Assembly (NCBI RefSeq): GCF_003601925.1
Contig: NZ_QZWH01000030.1
Coordinates: 1-50,885 of the forward strand
DNA length: 50,885 nt
Reading direction: 5' to 3'
Source: Buttiauxella izardii
GTDB taxonomy: Bacteria; Pseudomonadota; Gammaproteobacteria; Enterobacterales; Enterobacteriaceae
The notes beneath the pieces were generated by a model that ran no database searches, was not told the DNA's origin, and saw only the letters and a list, made by a program, of their open reading frames with translations. Below, in pieces: positions 18,599 to 31,473 of the stretch. The number at the start of each line of letters is the position of its first letter. Position 1 is the first letter of the stretch. The translations under genes were made by a program, and so were the position numbers.

Positions 18599-21500
18599 TT
18601 AACCCAATTGCTTACGCGCATTACGGAAAATGCGCATCCACGGGCTATCCTCGCCCCACTCTGCCGGGTGCCAGGAATTGCTTACGGTACGGAACACGCG
18701 CTCAGGGTGCGGCATCATAATCGTCACACGTCCGCTTTCGTTGGTCACCGCCGTAATCCCGTTTGGTGAACCGTTCGGGTTCGCCGGGTAGCTTTGCGTC
18801 ACTTTGCCGAAGTTGTCGATAAAGCGCAGAGCGACCAGCCCTTTGCTTTCCAGGGCGGCGAGATGTGCCGCATCGCGTACTTCTACATGCCCTTCGCCGT
18901 GAGAAACCGCGATTGGCATGTGCGAACCAACCATCCCTTGCAGCAGCAGCGACGGGCTGGAAGTCACTTCTACCAGGCTGAAACGCGCTTCAAAGCGGTC
19001 TGATTCGTTGCGCACAAAGCGTGGCCACAAATCGCTGCCCGGAATCAGTTCACGCAGGTTCGACATCATCTGGCAACCGTTACATACGCCCAGCGCCAGA
19101 GTTTGCGGGCGGTGGAAGAAGGTTTCGAACTCGTCACGCACGCGCGAGTTGAAGAGAATGGACTTCGCCCAACCTTCGCCCGCGCCCAGCACGTCACCGT
19201 AAGAGAAACCGCCACACGCCACCAGCGCCTGGAAATCTTCCAGACCACGACGGCCCGCCAGCAAATCGCTCATATGCACGTCGATGGCATCAAAGCCCGC
19301 ACGGTGGAAGGCCGCAGCCATTTCAACGTGGGAGTTAACGCCTTGCTCGCGCAGCACGGCAACCTTCGGACGCGCACCTTTGGCGATAAACGGCGCGGCG
19401 ATATCTTCTTTAATATCAAAGCTCAGTTTAACGTTCAGGCCAGGATTGTTGTCGTTAGCTTTCGCTTGATGTTCTTGATCGGCACACTCAGGGTTATCAC
19501 GCAGGCGCTGCATCTGCCAGGTGGTTTCTGCCCACCACATGCGAAGCGTGGTGCGGCTTTCGCTAAATACCGCGTGACCGTCAGCGGTCAACGTGAAACG
19601 GTCACCCGCCACGGCTTTGCCGAGGAAATGAACGCAATCTGCCAGGCCGTGATCCGCAAGAGTTTGCTCAACGGCTTGACGATCTACCGCTTTAACCTGG
19701 ATCACCGCGCCCAACTCTTCGTTGAACAGCGCTGCCAGATGATCTTTGCCCAAAGTCGCGATATCTGCTTCGACACCGCAGTGACCGGCGAAGGCCATTT
19801 CAGCCAACGTAACCAATAAACCACCGTCGGAACGGTCGTGGTAGGCCAGCAATTTCTGCTCTGCAACCAATGCCTGAATCGCGTTAAAGAAGCCTTTTAG
19901 CTGCTCGGCGCTGCGCACATCGGCGGGTTTGTCGCCCAACTGACGGTAAACCTGAGACAGCGCGGTAGCGCCAAGTGCGTTGTGGCCTGCGCCCAAATCA
20001 ATCAGCAGCAAGGCGTTATCTTCGGTTTGCAGTTGCGGCGTGACGGTACGACGCACATCTTCAACACGCGCAAACGCAGTAATCACCAACGACAACGGCG
20101 AAGTCATCTCGCGTTGTTCGTTGCCTTCCTGCCAGCGGGTTTTCATCGACATCGAATCTTTGCCGACCGGAATGGTCAGGCCGAGCGTCGGGCAAAGTTC
20201 TTCACCGACAGCTTTCACCGCTTCATACAAGCCAGCGTCTTCACCCGGATGACCGGCTGCGGACATCCAGTTTGCCGAGAGTTTAATGCGATTGAGTTCG
20301 CCAATTTGCGTCGCCGCAATGTTAGTCAGCGCTTCACCAACGGCCAGGCGACCGGATGCTGCGAAGTCGAGCAGTGCAACCGGAGCACGCTCGCCAAGCG
20401 ACATCGCTTCACCGTAATAGCTATCCAGGCTTGCGGTGGTGACCGCGCAGTTAGCGACCGGGATCTGCCACGGGCCAACCATTTGATCACGCGCCACCAT
20501 GCCGGTCACAGAACGGTCGCCGATGGTCACCAGGAAGGTTTTCTCGGCAACAGTCGGCAAGTGCAGCACGCGGTTTACCGCATCCGCAATGGTGATATTG
20601 CGAGTGTCCAGCGCATCGCCCTTCGCTTTCAGGGTTTCAACGTTACGTTCCATTTTCGGCGTTTTGCCGAGCAACACGTCCAGCGGCATATCAATTGGCT
20701 GGTTGTCGAAATGGCTGTCGTTGAGTGTCAGGTGTTTTTCTTCAGTCGCTTCACCGATAACGGCGTACGGCGCACGTTCACGGCGGCATAACTCGTCGAA
20801 CAGCGGCAACTGGTCAGGTGCGACCGCCAGAACGTAACGTTCCTGGGATTCGTTACACCACACTTCCAGCGGGCTCATGCCCGGCTCGTCGTTGAGAATG
20901 CTGCGCAGATCGAAACGGCCACCGCGCCCGCCATCGCTCACCAACTCTGGCATGGCGTTGGAAAGGCCACCGGCACCGACGTCGTGAATAAACAGGATTG
21001 GGTTGGCGTCGCCTAACTGCCAGCAACGGTCGATCACTTCCTGGCAACGACGCTCCATTTCTGGGTTATCGCGCTGGACGGAAGCAAAATCCAGATCCGC
21101 ATCAGACTGGCCGGACGCCATAGAAGAAGCCGCACCGCCGCCTAAACCAATGTTCATCGACGGGCCGCCGAGCACGATAAGTTTCGCGCCAACGGTGATT
21201 TCGCCTTTCTGAACGTGGTCAGCTCGAATGTTGCCGATACCGCCTGCCAGCATGATTGGCTTGTGGTAGCCACGCAGTTCAACGCCGTTGTGGCTGTTAA
21301 CTTGCTCTTCGTAGGTACGGAAGTAGCCGGTCAGCGCCGGTCGACCAAATTCGTTGTTAAATGCCGCGCCGCCCAGAGGGCCGTCAGTCATGATATCCAG
21401 CGCGGTGACGATGCGATCCGGCTTGCCGAAATCTTCTTCCCACGGCTGTTCAAAACCAGGAATGCGCAAGTTGGACACCGAGAAACCGACCAGACCGGCT

Positions 21501-22486
21501 TTCGGTTTAGCGCCACGACCCGTTGCACCTTCATCACGGATTTCGCCACCGGAACCGGTCGCCGCACCCGGCCATGGGGAAATTGCCGTCGGGTGGTTGT
21601 GGGTTTCAACTTTCATCAGGATATGCGCATCTTCCTGGTGATAGTCGTAACGCCCCGCTTCGTGGTCGGCAAAGAAGCGCCCGACCTGTGAGCCTTCCAT
21701 CACTGCGGCGTTATCTTTGTAAGCCGATAACACGTACTCAGGATTTTTCTCAAAGGTGTTTTTAATCATTTTGAACAGCGACTTAGGCTGTTCTACGCCG
21801 TCAATAACCCAGTCGGCGTTAAAGATTTTGTGGCGGCAATGTTCGGAGTTGGCCTGCGCGAACATGTACAGCTCGATATCGTTCGGGTTGCGCCCCAGTT
21901 TGGTGAACGCATCCTGCAAGTAATCAATTTCGTCTTCCGCCAAAGCCAGGCCTAAACGGATATTGGCTTCAACCAGCGCTTCGCGACCTTGCGTTAACAG
22001 GTCCACGCTTTGTACCGGCGCAGGCTGGTGTTGAGAGAAAAGTTGCTGCGCGTCATTAAGCGCACCAAACACGCTTTCCATCATGCGGTCGTGCAGCAGC
22101 GCGGCAACGTCCTGGCGCTGTGCATCGGTCAATGTGCTGGCAGTGATGTAATACGCCACGCCGCGTTCAAGGCGTTTAACTTTAGCCAGGTCGCAGTTGT
22201 GGGCAATGTCGGTAGCTTTGGAGGACCAGGGGGAGATGGTGCCAGGACGCGGCGTGACCAGAATCAGGTCGCCGGTCGGGGCGTGGTCGGCAAGGGTTGG
22301 ACCATATTTTAACAACCGTTGCAGACGGGCGTGCTCTTCAGCCGTTAACGGCGCGTCGAGATCGGCAAAGTGAACATACTCGGCATAAATGTCGCTGACC
22401 AGAAGGTTGGCGTCATTAAAGCAGGCCAGTAATTTGTTAATACGAAATGCCGATAAAGCGGGCGAACCACGCAGAATTTCCATCAT
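18599..22486 (-). CDS. purL: Phosphoribosylformylglycinamidine synthase PurL
   Basis: 1295 aa, exactly the E. coli length. It converts FGAR, glutamine and ATP to FGAM in purine synthesis. It is the large single-chain form: an N-terminal PurS-like domain, two PurL halves with ATP-binding ([34 protein letters not shown]), and a C-terminal glutaminase with Cys in [10 protein letters not shown] and His/Glu in MPHPERVFR. The start at the first ATG of an ATG-ATG pair (22486) matches E. coli MMEILRGSP. The same frame stays open far upstream, but that part crosses the PurR operator and has no homology. Transcribed alone. Confidence 0.98.
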   Translation of the reverse strand: MMEILRGSPALSAFRINKLLACFNDANLLVSDIYAEYVHFADLDAPLTAEEHARLQRLLKYGPTLADHAPTGDLILVTPRPGTISPWSSKATDIAHNCDLAKVKRLERGVAYYITASTLTDAQRQDVAALLHDRMMESVFGALNDAQQLFSQHQPAPVQSVDLLTQGREALVEANIRLGLALAEDEIDYLQDAFTKLGRNPNDIELYMFAQANSEHCRHKIFNADWVIDGVEQPKSLFKMIKNTFEKNPEYVLSAYKDNAAVMEGSQVGRFFADHEAGRYDYHQEDAHILMKVETHNHPTAISPWPGAATGSGGEIRDEGATGRGAKPKAGLVGFSVSNLRIPGFEQPWEEDFGKPDRIVTALDIMTDGPLGGAAFNNEFGRPALTGYFRTYEEQVNSHNGVELRGYHKPIMLAGGIGNIRADHVQKGEITVGAKLIVLGGPSMNIGLGGGAASSMASGQSDADLDFASVQRDNPEMERRCQEVIDRCWQLGDANPILFIHDVGAGGLSNAMPELVSDGGRGGRFDLRSILNDEPGMSPLEVWCNESQERYVLAVAPDQLPLFDELCRRERAPYAVIGEATEEKHLTLNDSHFDNQPIDMPLDVLLGKTPKMERNVETLKAKGDALDTRNITIADAVNRVLHLPTVAEKTFLVTIGDRSVTGMVARDQMVGPWQIPVANCAVTTASLDSYYGEAMSLGERAPVALLDFAASGRLAVGEALTNIAATQIGELNRIKLSANWMSAAGHPGEDAGLYEAVKAVGEELCPTLGLTIPVGKDSMSMKTRWQEGNEQREMTSPLSLVITAFARVEDVRRTVTPQLQTEDNALLLIDLGAGHNALGATALSQVYRQLGDKPADVRSAEQLKGFFNAIQALVAEQKLLAYHDRSDGGLLVTLAEMAFAGHCGVEADIATLGKDHLAALFNEELGAVIQVKAVDRQAVEQTLADHGLADCVHFLGKAVAGDRFTLTADGHAVFSESRTTLRMWWAETTWQMQRLRDNPECADQEHQAKANDNNPGLNVKLSFDIKEDIAAPFIAKGARPKVAVLREQGVNSHVEMAAAFHRAGFDAIDVHMSDLLAGRRGLEDFQALVACGGFSYGDVLGAGEGWAKSILFNSRVRDEFETFFHRPQTLALGVCNGCQMMSNLRELIPGSDLWPRFVRNESDRFEARFSLVEVTSSPSLLLQGMVGSHMPIAVSHGEGHVEVRDAAHLAALESKGLVALRFIDNFGKVTQSYPANPNGSPNGITAVTNESGRVTIMMPHPERVFRTVSNSWHPAEWGEDSPWMRIFRNARKQLG

Positions 22487-22575
22487 CAAAGATCTCTCGT
22501 CTTCGAAACGCCAGGGGGACGCTTCAGTGGGCGCAAGGGGAAAACGGGCGCCATTATAGAGAATCCGCCGCCTTG

Positions 22576-22591
22576 ACGAAACCGTTTGCGT
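22576..22591. promoter_or_regulatory. PurR operator of purL
   Basis: On the minus strand ACGCAAACGGTTTCGT, one base from the sequence I recall for the E. coli purL operator (ACGCAAACGTTTTCGT). It lies about 90 bp before the purL start. The 270-bp purL-mltF spacer contains no further gene. Confidence 0.82.
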
Positions 22592-22756
22592 ATAAATAAA
22601 AGGAATAGTTTTCGTTGGCGAAATTTTATCCATAAATATTGAATATGTTGCACAGTGGCGTTTTGTTAAGCAAAATGCGCCACACCTTTTAATGGTACCT
22701 CTATTTTTGAAGCCTGTTGTTAGCGAAAATTCGACGCCTCGTTGCAGATTAACTAT

Positions 22757-24737
<1,981 letters not shown>

Positions 24738-24771
24738 TTATACACACCCGCAACTCGAAGTATGAAGGGTA

Positions 24772-25410
24772 TTACTCAAGCTGCTGCAATTGCCCAAGCG
24801 GTGTGACGCGCCAGCGGTGCTGGCAAAAATAGAGCAGCGGGTTATCCTGGTTGCTGTCGCTATAGCCGCTATAAAGCTGTAACGGCGTGCCAATTTTCTG
24901 TTCCAGTTGAGCCACTTTCTCATGACCCAGGCAGCGCATGGTCAGTACCCACCCACCGTGAGAGCGCTTAATCTGGCTGGCAATCAGCTTAACTTTTGGG
25001 AGCCACGGCGTATCGAAATAAACCTGCTGAACCAGCGGCTGCGGTGAGCCGGTGATTAACCAAACATCCGCATCGGAACTGGTCAGGTAATCCGTCAGCC
25101 GTTGCTGAACGACCGGGAAGGCAGTAACGCGCCCACGGAACCAGGTGACAAAGTCCGTTTCCAGTTGTTTGAGGCGCGTTTCGCTATGACCAAACGTCGC
25201 GCCCCACAGTAACAGGCTCATCGGCCAGCGCGCGGCACGTCCTTTAATCAGCAGCGCCCCTCCTATCACCGGCAAAAGCGGAATGACAAGTAACAGATTG
25301 AGGGGCAGATGGCGCAACAGGTAGCGCAAGAAGCTGCCGAACATGTCCTGCTGATGCAGCGTGCCATCTAAATCGAAAAATACTACCCGACGCTCACTCT
25401 GAGTGGTCAA
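24772..25410 (-). CDS. pgpC: Phosphatidylglycerophosphatase C (PgpC, YfhB)
   Basis: 212-aa HAD-superfamily phosphatase of the inner membrane (E. coli 211 aa). It removes phosphate from phosphatidylglycerol phosphate, and is one of three partly redundant PGP phosphatases. Motif I is FFDLDGTLHQQ, motif II LITGSP, and motif III/IV is near the C-terminus with YSGYSDSNQDNPLL. A hydrophobic segment at about 34-53 gives membrane attachment. An AGAGGAGAAA-type ribosome site precedes the start. Confidence 0.95.
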   Translation of the reverse strand: MTTQSERRVVFFDLDGTLHQQDMFGSFLRYLLRHLPLNLLLVIPLLPVIGGALLIKGRAARWPMSLLLWGATFGHSETRLKQLETDFVTWFRGRVTAFPVVQQRLTDYLTSSDADVWLITGSPQPLVQQVYFDTPWLPKVKLIASQIKRSHGGWVLTMRCLGHEKVAQLEQKIGTPLQLYSGYSDSNQDNPLLYFCQHRWRVTPLGQLQQLE

Positions 25411-25633
25411 ACGTTTCTCCTCTGAATCGTTATTCAGTCAATAAGGGCTATCAGTAAGCCTAACAGATAGAACCTCACTTTTCCGGTTACGGACACTAAC
25501 GTTTGTGCGCGTGGGGTTTGAATAATTAATTCCTTCAGGTTTGGTAATAATGGAATATACAATGAATTCAGGCGAGTGAATTTACGCTATTATTGAGCCG
25601 CCAGGGCAATTGACCCGGCACACTGGAGAGGAA

Positions 25634-26482
25634 ATGAACTGTTTACTGCGAATCCGAAGCCGTTATTCCACCCTGGCACAGAGTGACCGTAAACTGGCCG
25701 ATTTTCTGCTGGAACAACCCGATCACGCACGTCATTTAAGTTCGCAGCAGCTTGCAGCTGAAGCCGGGGTGAGTCAGTCAAGTGTGGTGAAGTTTTCCCA
25801 AAAGCTGGGTTTCAAAGGCTTCCCCGCCCTGAAACTGGCTATCAGCGAAGCGTTGGCAAGCGGCCAGGATCCACAATCGGTTCCGGTTCATAACCTGATT
25901 CTTGGGGATGACCCGCTGCGCCTGGTCGGTGAAAAGCTCATTAAAGACAATATGGCTGCGATGCATGCCACGCTTGATGTTAATAGCGAAGAAAAGCTGC
26001 TGGCGAGCGTGAATATGTTGCGTAGTGCGCGGCGAGTGCTGCTGGTTGGGATTGGCGCATCCGGCCTGGTTGCCAAGAACTTTGCCTGGAAGCTAATGAA
26101 AATTGGCATTAATGCGGTGGCAGAACAAGATATGCACGCCTTATTGGCAACCGCTCAGGCATCAAGCCCTGAGGATGTTCTGCTGGCGATTTCTTATTCT
26201 GGTGAACGACGTGAGATAAATCTTGCGGCGGATGAAACGCTGCGTACCGGCGCGAAAATCCTCGCCATTACCGGTTTTACTCCGAATGCGTTACAGCAAC
26301 GCGCCACACTTTGCCTGTATACCATCGCCGAAGAACAAGCGACGCGAAGTGCGGCTATCTCTTCCACCAGCGCGCAAATGATGCTGACCGATTTGCTGTT
26401 TATGGCGTTGGTACAACGGGATCTGGAACGTGCGCCAGAGCGTATTCGCCATAGCGAAGCGCTGGTAAAAAAACTGGTTTGA
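25634..26482 (+). CDS. yfhH: RpiR-family transcriptional regulator YfhH
   Basis: 282 aa, as in E. coli. Residues 1-77 form the RpiR-type helix-turn-helix (LAAEAGVSQSSVVKFSQKLGFKGFPALK), and about 120-255 form a SIS sugar-phosphate isomerase fold that binds a phosphosugar effector. The start at 25634 follows GGAGAGGAA; an in-frame start at 25610 lacks homology. It is transcribed away from pgpC over a 223-bp spacer in which I see no other gene. Its regulatory target is not established. In some bacteria similar RpiR proteins control murQ-type genes, but none is present here. Confidence 0.93.
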   Translation: MNCLLRIRSRYSTLAQSDRKLADFLLEQPDHARHLSSQQLAAEAGVSQSSVVKFSQKLGFKGFPALKLAISEALASGQDPQSVPVHNLILGDDPLRLVGEKLIKDNMAAMHATLDVNSEEKLLASVNMLRSARRVLLVGIGASGLVAKNFAWKLMKIGINAVAEQDMHALLATAQASSPEDVLLAISYSGERREINLAADETLRTGAKILAITGFTPNALQQRATLCLYTIAEEQATRSAAISSTSAQMMLTDLLFMALVQRDLERAPERIRHSEALVKKLV

Positions 26483-26502
26483 TCGAGGATTGGGCGTATA
26501 AT
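26474..26502 (+). promoter_or_regulatory. Candidate yfhL promoter
   Basis: A perfect TATAAT at 26497-26502 with a weak -35 (CTGGTT) 17 bp upstream, 36 bp before the yfhL start and overlapping the end of yfhH. Confidence 0.55.
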
Positions 26503-26537
26503 GCCCGCCCTGTTTCTGTTGTTATCGAGATTTCCCC

Positions 26538-26798
26538 ATGGCGCTACTTATCACTAAAAAATGTATCAACTGCGATATGTGCGAGCCGGAGTGCCCGAAC
26601 GAGGCCATTTCCATGGGGGATAGCATTTATCAGATCAATACCGATCGCTGTACCGAGTGCGTCGGGCATTATGAAACGCCAACCTGCCAGAAAGTCTGCC
26701 CGATCCCAAACACGATTATCAGCGATCCGGCACATCAGGAAAACGAAGAGCAACTGTGGGATAAGTTTGTCCAGTTGCATCACGCCCACAAGCTTTAG
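26538..26798 (+). CDS. yfhL: 4Fe-4S ferredoxin YfhL
   Basis: 86 aa, as in E. coli. It is a small cytoplasmic Alv-type ferredoxin with two cluster motifs: [12 protein letters not shown] at the N-terminus, and [18 protein letters not shown] in which an insertion separates the second and third cysteines. It carries electrons; its partner in the cell is not established from sequence. The start matches E. coli MALLITKKC. Its last four bases overlap the end of acpS, which converges. In E. coli K-12, as I recall, the shoB/ohsC toxin-antitoxin RNA pair sits at this junction; there is no room for it here. Confidence 0.96.
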   Translation: MALLITKKCINCDMCEPECPNEAISMGDSIYQINTDRCTECVGHYETPTCQKVCPIPNTIISDPAHQENEEQLWDKFVQLHHAHKL

Positions 26799-27175
26799 CT
26801 CTCAATAATGACTGTTGCGCAAGCATAGTGGCGCTCATCAGCAAGCGTCACATGCACTGAACGCACACCTAATTTTTGCGCGACTCGCTCGGCCTCTTCC
26901 CAAAAACGTAATTGCGGTTTACCCAAAGGATCGTTAAACACTTCAAACTGGTTAAACGCCAGGCCGTTGCGAATCCCCGTTCCGAACGCCTTCGCCGCCG
27001 CTTCTTTTACTGCAAAACGTTTAGCCAAAAAGCGCACCGGTTGCTGGTGCGCCTGGTATTGCAGCCATTCATTGGCGCTGAGCACCCGCTTCGCCAGGCG
27101 GTCGCCCGAACGTGAGATAACCCCTTCAATTCGCGCTATCTCTACGATGTCAGTGCCCAGGCCAAGAATTGCCAT
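26795..27175 (-). CDS. acpS: Holo-[acyl-carrier-protein] synthase AcpS
   Basis: 126 aa, as in E. coli. It transfers 4'-phosphopantetheine from CoA to serine 36 of ACP and is essential for fatty acid synthesis. Mg/CoA-binding residues are Asp9 (GLGTDIVEI) and Glu58 ([11 protein letters not shown]). The ATG overlaps the pdxJ stop in a TAATG junction, so translation is probably coupled. It is the distal gene of the lepA-lepB-rnc-era-recO-pdxJ-acpS series. Confidence 0.98.
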   Translation of the reverse strand: MAILGLGTDIVEIARIEGVISRSGDRLAKRVLSANEWLQYQAHQQPVRFLAKRFAVKEAAAKAFGTGIRNGLAFNQFEVFNDPLGKPQLRFWEEAERVAQKLGVRSVHVTLADERHYACATVIIES

Positions 27176-27906
27176 TAGCTACGCGCTTCCTGCATCAGGC
27201 GTTTCATTTCTGCGACCGCTTCTTTCAAACCGCTCATTACCGCACGGCCAATAATCGCATGGCCGATATTCAGCTCGTGCATTTCCGGCAGACGCGCAAT
27301 AGCTTTCACGTTGTGATAAGTCAGACCGTGCCCGGCGTTGACTTTCAGCCCTTTACCGGCGGCGTACGTTGCCGCTTCCGCAATGCGCGCCAGTTCTTTG
27401 GCCTGAGTCGCTTCGTCTTTTGCATCAGCGTAGCAACCCGTATGGATTTCGATATACGGCGCACCGACGGCCACGGCGGCATCAATTTGCGCGTGGTCAG
27501 CGTCGATAAACAGGGAAACCAGAATACCGGCATCCGCCAGGCGTTTGCAGGCGTCGCGCATTTTATCCAGCTGGCCTGCAACGTCGAGGCCGCCTTCAGT
27601 GGTCACTTCCTGACGCTTTTCCGGCACCAGGCAGCAGAAGTGAGGTTTGGTTTCGCAGGCAATACCGATCATCTCTTCGGTAACCGCCATTTCGAGGTTC
27701 ATACGCGTGTCGAGGGTCTGGCGAAGAATGCGCACATCGCGATCGGTGATGTGGCGACGATCTTCACGCAGGTGAACCGTAATACCGTCTGCCCCTGCCT
27801 GCTCGCAAATGAATGCAGCCTGCACAGGATCGGGATATGCCGTGCCGCGTGCGTTACGCAGAGTGGCGATGTGATCGATGTTGACGCCTAACAGTAATTC
27901 AGACAT
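27175..27906 (-). CDS. pdxJ: Pyridoxine 5'-phosphate synthase PdxJ
   Basis: 243 aa, as in E. coli. It condenses 1-deoxyxylulose 5-phosphate with 3-amino-1-hydroxyacetone 1-phosphate to form pyridoxine 5'-phosphate. It is a TIM barrel with the conserved [15 protein letters not shown] start, [11 protein letters not shown], and the C-terminal GHAIIGRAV phosphate-binding segment. CGAGGAAAGGC precedes the ATG. The 76-bp spacer to recO has no clear terminator, so read-through from the era-recO genes is likely. Confidence 0.98.
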   Translation of the reverse strand: MSELLLGVNIDHIATLRNARGTAYPDPVQAAFICEQAGADGITVHLREDRRHITDRDVRILRQTLDTRMNLEMAVTEEMIGIACETKPHFCCLVPEKRQEVTTEGGLDVAGQLDKMRDACKRLADAGILVSLFIDADHAQIDAAVAVGAPYIEIHTGCYADAKDEATQAKELARIAEAATYAAGKGLKVNAGHGLTYHNVKAIARLPEMHELNIGHAIIGRAVMSGLKEAVAEMKRLMQEARS

Positions 27907-27982
27907 GCCTTTCCTCGGGGTCAGAACGGTTTGAGTTCTGGCAGTTTACACCGTGAGAGGAAACCATGGCTACGGCCGTGCG

Positions 27983-28720
27983 TTATTGCAGGTCTTGAGG
28001 TGATTTGAGTGGTGGTTTTTTGGGCACAAACTGGCGGAACAATTCGCGGCTTTTGAGCGGTTTTCCACCCAGATAAGGTTTTAACGCCATGCGGGTAAAG
28101 CGTTTAGCGGCGCGTAAACTGACAACATCAGGAAATTCGCGGTTGGCGAGCGCTTTCAGTTCATGGCCGGTGAAAGTGCGATTATCCACCACCAGGCTGG
28201 CGATAAAACCTTTCTCTTCGCGATAACGGTACGTCATGGTGTCGCTGACTTCTTCACCGCTACCGGCACAATGCAGGAAATCCACGCCGTATCCCAAATG
28301 CCCAAGCAGTGCCAGTTCAAAACGACGCAATGCCGGTTCCGGTGAACCGTTGGTTCCCGCTAAAGCCTGAATACAATGGAGGTAATCGAAGAATAATTCA
28401 GAGAAACGCGTTTCATCTTCCAGCACGCGTGAAACCAGTTCATTCACGTACAGGCCGCTGTAAAGCGTAATACCACTTAAGGGAAGTGCCAGCGAGACAG
28501 CTTCGGCGCTACGTAGCGTTTTAACATCGCCACGTCCGCCCCAGCGAACCAGCAAGGGGGTAAAAGGTTGGAGGGTGCCTTTAAGGTTGGAGCGGCGAGA
28601 ACGGGCGCCTTTCGCTAAAACTCGAACGCGCCCTGACTCTTCAGAAAAGAGGTCAAGCAGAAGGCTGGTTTCGCTCCAGGGGCGACTATGCAGGACAAAA
28701 GCCCGTTGCCAGCCTTCCAT
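27983..28720 (-). CDS. recO: DNA repair protein RecO
   Basis: 245 aa (E. coli 242). It works with RecF and RecR to load RecA on SSB-coated single-stranded DNA at gaps. The N-terminal OB-fold (about 1-80) begins [19 protein letters not shown]. The C-terminal part is helical, ending KSRELFRQF. The last ten residues differ from E. coli. The gene begins four bases after the era stop, so the two are co-translated from one message. Confidence 0.97.
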   Translation of the reverse strand: MEGWQRAFVLHSRPWSETSLLLDLFSEESGRVRVLAKGARSRRSNLKGTLQPFTPLLVRWGGRGDVKTLRSAEAVSLALPLSGITLYSGLYVNELVSRVLEDETRFSELFFDYLHCIQALAGTNGSPEPALRRFELALLGHLGYGVDFLHCAGSGEEVSDTMTYRYREEKGFIASLVVDNRTFTGHELKALANREFPDVVSLRAAKRFTRMALKPYLGGKPLKSRELFRQFVPKKPPLKSPQDLQ

Positions 28721-28724
28721 TTTA

Positions 28725-29632
28725 TTACTTCAGATCGTCGGTATAGCCCAGGCTACGCAGTGCACGTTCGTCGTCTGCCCAACCGGATTTCACCTTCACC
28801 CACAGCTCCAGGTGAATTTTCGCTTCAAACATCTCTTCCATGTCTTTACGCGCTTCGATACCGATGGTTTTGATTTTGGCGCCCTTGTTTCCAATCACCA
28901 TTTTCTTCTGGCCTTCACGTTCAACCAGAATCAAACCATTGATGTCATAACCGCCACGGGCGTTACTCACGAACTGTTCGATTTCCACGGTGACAGAATA
29001 TGGCAGTTCCGCACCCAGGAAGCGCATCAGCTTTTCACGGATGATTTCGGAGGCCATGAAACGCTGTGAACGGTCAGTCACGTACTCTTCAGGGAAGTGA
29101 TGAGTCGCTTCTGGCAGACGTTTACGCACGATGCTGGCGATAGTGTCGACGTTCATGCCGTGTTCAGCAGAAATAGGCACGATATCGAGGAAGTTCATCT
29201 GGCTGCCGAGGAATTGCAGATGCGGCAGCAGAATGCCTTTATCCTGCACATTATCGACTTTATTCACTGCCAGAATAACCGGCGCACGCGCGTCACGCAG
29301 TTTGTTGAGTACCATTTCGTCGTCGGCGGTCCACTTGGTCCCTTCAACAACGAAAATAACCAGTTCAACATCACCGATGGAGCTACTCGCCGCTTTGTTC
29401 ATCAAGCGGTTGATCGCGCGTTTTTCTTCCATATGCAGCCCTGGGGTATCAACATAAATTGCCTGATACGGGCCTTCGGTATGGATACCCATAATGCGGT
29501 GACGCGTGGTCTGCGCTTTACGGGAAGTGATAGAGATTTTTTGCCCAAGCAACTGGTTTAGCAGCGTGGATTTGCCGACGTTCGGGCGACCAACGATGGC
29601 CACGAATCCGCAAAAGGTTTGTTCTTCGCTCA

Positions 29633-29633
<1 letters not shown>
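28725..29633 (-). CDS. era: GTPase Era (ribosome assembly)
   Basis: 302 aa (E. coli 301). It is an essential GTPase that binds the 3' end of 16S rRNA during 30S maturation. G1 GRPNVGKST (about 14-22), G3 DTPGLH, G4 NKVD and the G5 SAEHG loop are intact. The KH RNA-binding domain lies at about 210-295 with [13 protein letters not shown]. The ATG overlaps the rnc stop by one base (TAATG), the classic rnc-era coupling. Confidence 0.98.
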
Positions 29634-30343
<710 letters not shown>

Positions 30344-30396
30344 TCAGCACACGGAACAGACCTGAAAAAGAGAACCAACGCTGTTTCGTTTGCCGT

Positions 30397-30468
30397 GGCT
30401 CCTCAAAGAGGAGCCAACCTTAATACGGGGGGATATTCTATAGATAACGACGTGGAAAGTCGTTATCT
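30397..30468 (-). promoter_or_regulatory. rnc leader hairpins, likely RNase III autoregulation
   Basis: The lepB-rnc spacer contains two perfect stems: GGCTCCTC/GAGGAGCC (30397-30415, loop of three) and AGATAACGAC/GTCGTTATCT (30442-30468, loop of seven). Neither is followed by a T-run on the minus strand, so they are not terminators. In E. coli the rnc operon leader folds into stems cut by RNase III, and these are the obvious counterparts. The cleavage sites are not predictable from sequence alone. Confidence 0.65.
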
Positions 30469-30484
30469 GAATGGATTTAATTGA

Positions 30485-31459
30485 TCAATGAATTCCGCCA
30501 ATACGACTTAAACGAACACCCGTCGGCCATTCACCTTCTTGTTTCTCGAAACTCATCCAAATTGCGGTCGCTTTACCCACCAGATTCGCCTCAGGAACAA
30601 AGCCCCAATAACGGCTATCAGCGCTGTTATCGCGGTTATCACCCATCATGAAATAATGGCCCGGTGGCACAATCCAGGTCGCCAGTTGTTGCCCTGGTTG
30701 CTGGTAATACATCCCCAGTTGGTCCTGAGCAATTGGCACGGTCAGAATACGGTGAGTTACATCGCCCAGCGTCTCTTTACGTTCAGCCAGACGAATACCG
30801 TTTTCTTTGGTCTGGTCTTGCGGCAACTGGAAGAAACCCGAGTTCGCTTCACTGCCGTTACGACGTGCAAACGTCTGCACAAAATCACTTGGTGCTACAT
30901 TGCTGTAGGTGATTGGCAACGCGTTATCACATGCCTGACCGGAACTGCAATTTGGCTGAATTGTGACTTCTTTGGCAACAGGATCGTAACTGACGCGATC
31001 GCCCGGTAAACCAACGGCGCGCTTGATGTAATCAAGACGTGGATCTTGTGGATATTTGAACACCACAATATCGCCGCGTTTCGGATGGCCGGTTTCGATG
31101 AGCGTATTCTGGTAAATAGGATCTTTAATGCCATAGGCAAATTTCTCTACCAGAATAAAATCGCCGATTAATAACGTTGGCATCATTGAACCCGACGGGA
31201 TCTGGAACGGCTCATAAACAAATGAACGCACGATCAAGACAATCGCGAGCACCGGGAATACGGATGCCCCCGTTTCTAACCAACCTGGTTTCGGTCCCAC
31301 TTTTTTCAGCGTTTTGCTATCAAGCGCATCACCAGTGGCAGCTTGCGCTGCCAACTGTTTTTCACGGCGCTTTGGCGCAAAGATGAATTTATCGATGCAC
31401 CATAAAATGCCCGTTACCAGCGTCGCTATCACGAGGATTAGCGCAAACATATTCGCCAT
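30485..31459 (-). CDS. lepB: Signal peptidase I (LepB)
   Basis: 324 aa, as in E. coli. This inner-membrane serine protease removes signal peptides from exported proteins. TM1 lies at about 4-22 and TM2 at about 60-77, with the catalytic domain periplasmic. The Ser is in IPSGSMMPTLLIGD (about 91) and the Lys in YIKRAVGLPGDRV (about 146); box E is GDNRDNSADSRYWGFV. It lies 14 bp downstream of lepA, in the same operon. Confidence 0.98.
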   Translation of the reverse strand: MANMFALILVIATLVTGILWCIDKFIFAPKRREKQLAAQAATGDALDSKTLKKVGPKPGWLETGASVFPVLAIVLIVRSFVYEPFQIPSGSMMPTLLIGDFILVEKFAYGIKDPIYQNTLIETGHPKRGDIVVFKYPQDPRLDYIKRAVGLPGDRVSYDPVAKEVTIQPNCSSGQACDNALPITYSNVAPSDFVQTFARRNGSEANSGFFQLPQDQTKENGIRLAERKETLGDVTHRILTVPIAQDQLGMYYQQPGQQLATWIVPPGHYFMMGDNRDNSADSRYWGFVPEANLVGKATAIWMSFEKQEGEWPTGVRLSRIGGIH

Positions 31460-31473
31460 GCCAACTCCTTAAT

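Noticed and set aside
19103-19819. 238-codon open frame antisense to purL (and a 269-codon one at 19982-20791)
   Set aside because: Mirror frames of a highly conserved gene with strong codon bias; no domain, no ribosome site.
27169-27891. 240-codon open frame antisense to nearly all of pdxJ
   Set aside because: Shadow frame; pdxJ is certain, and the antisense product matches no family I know.
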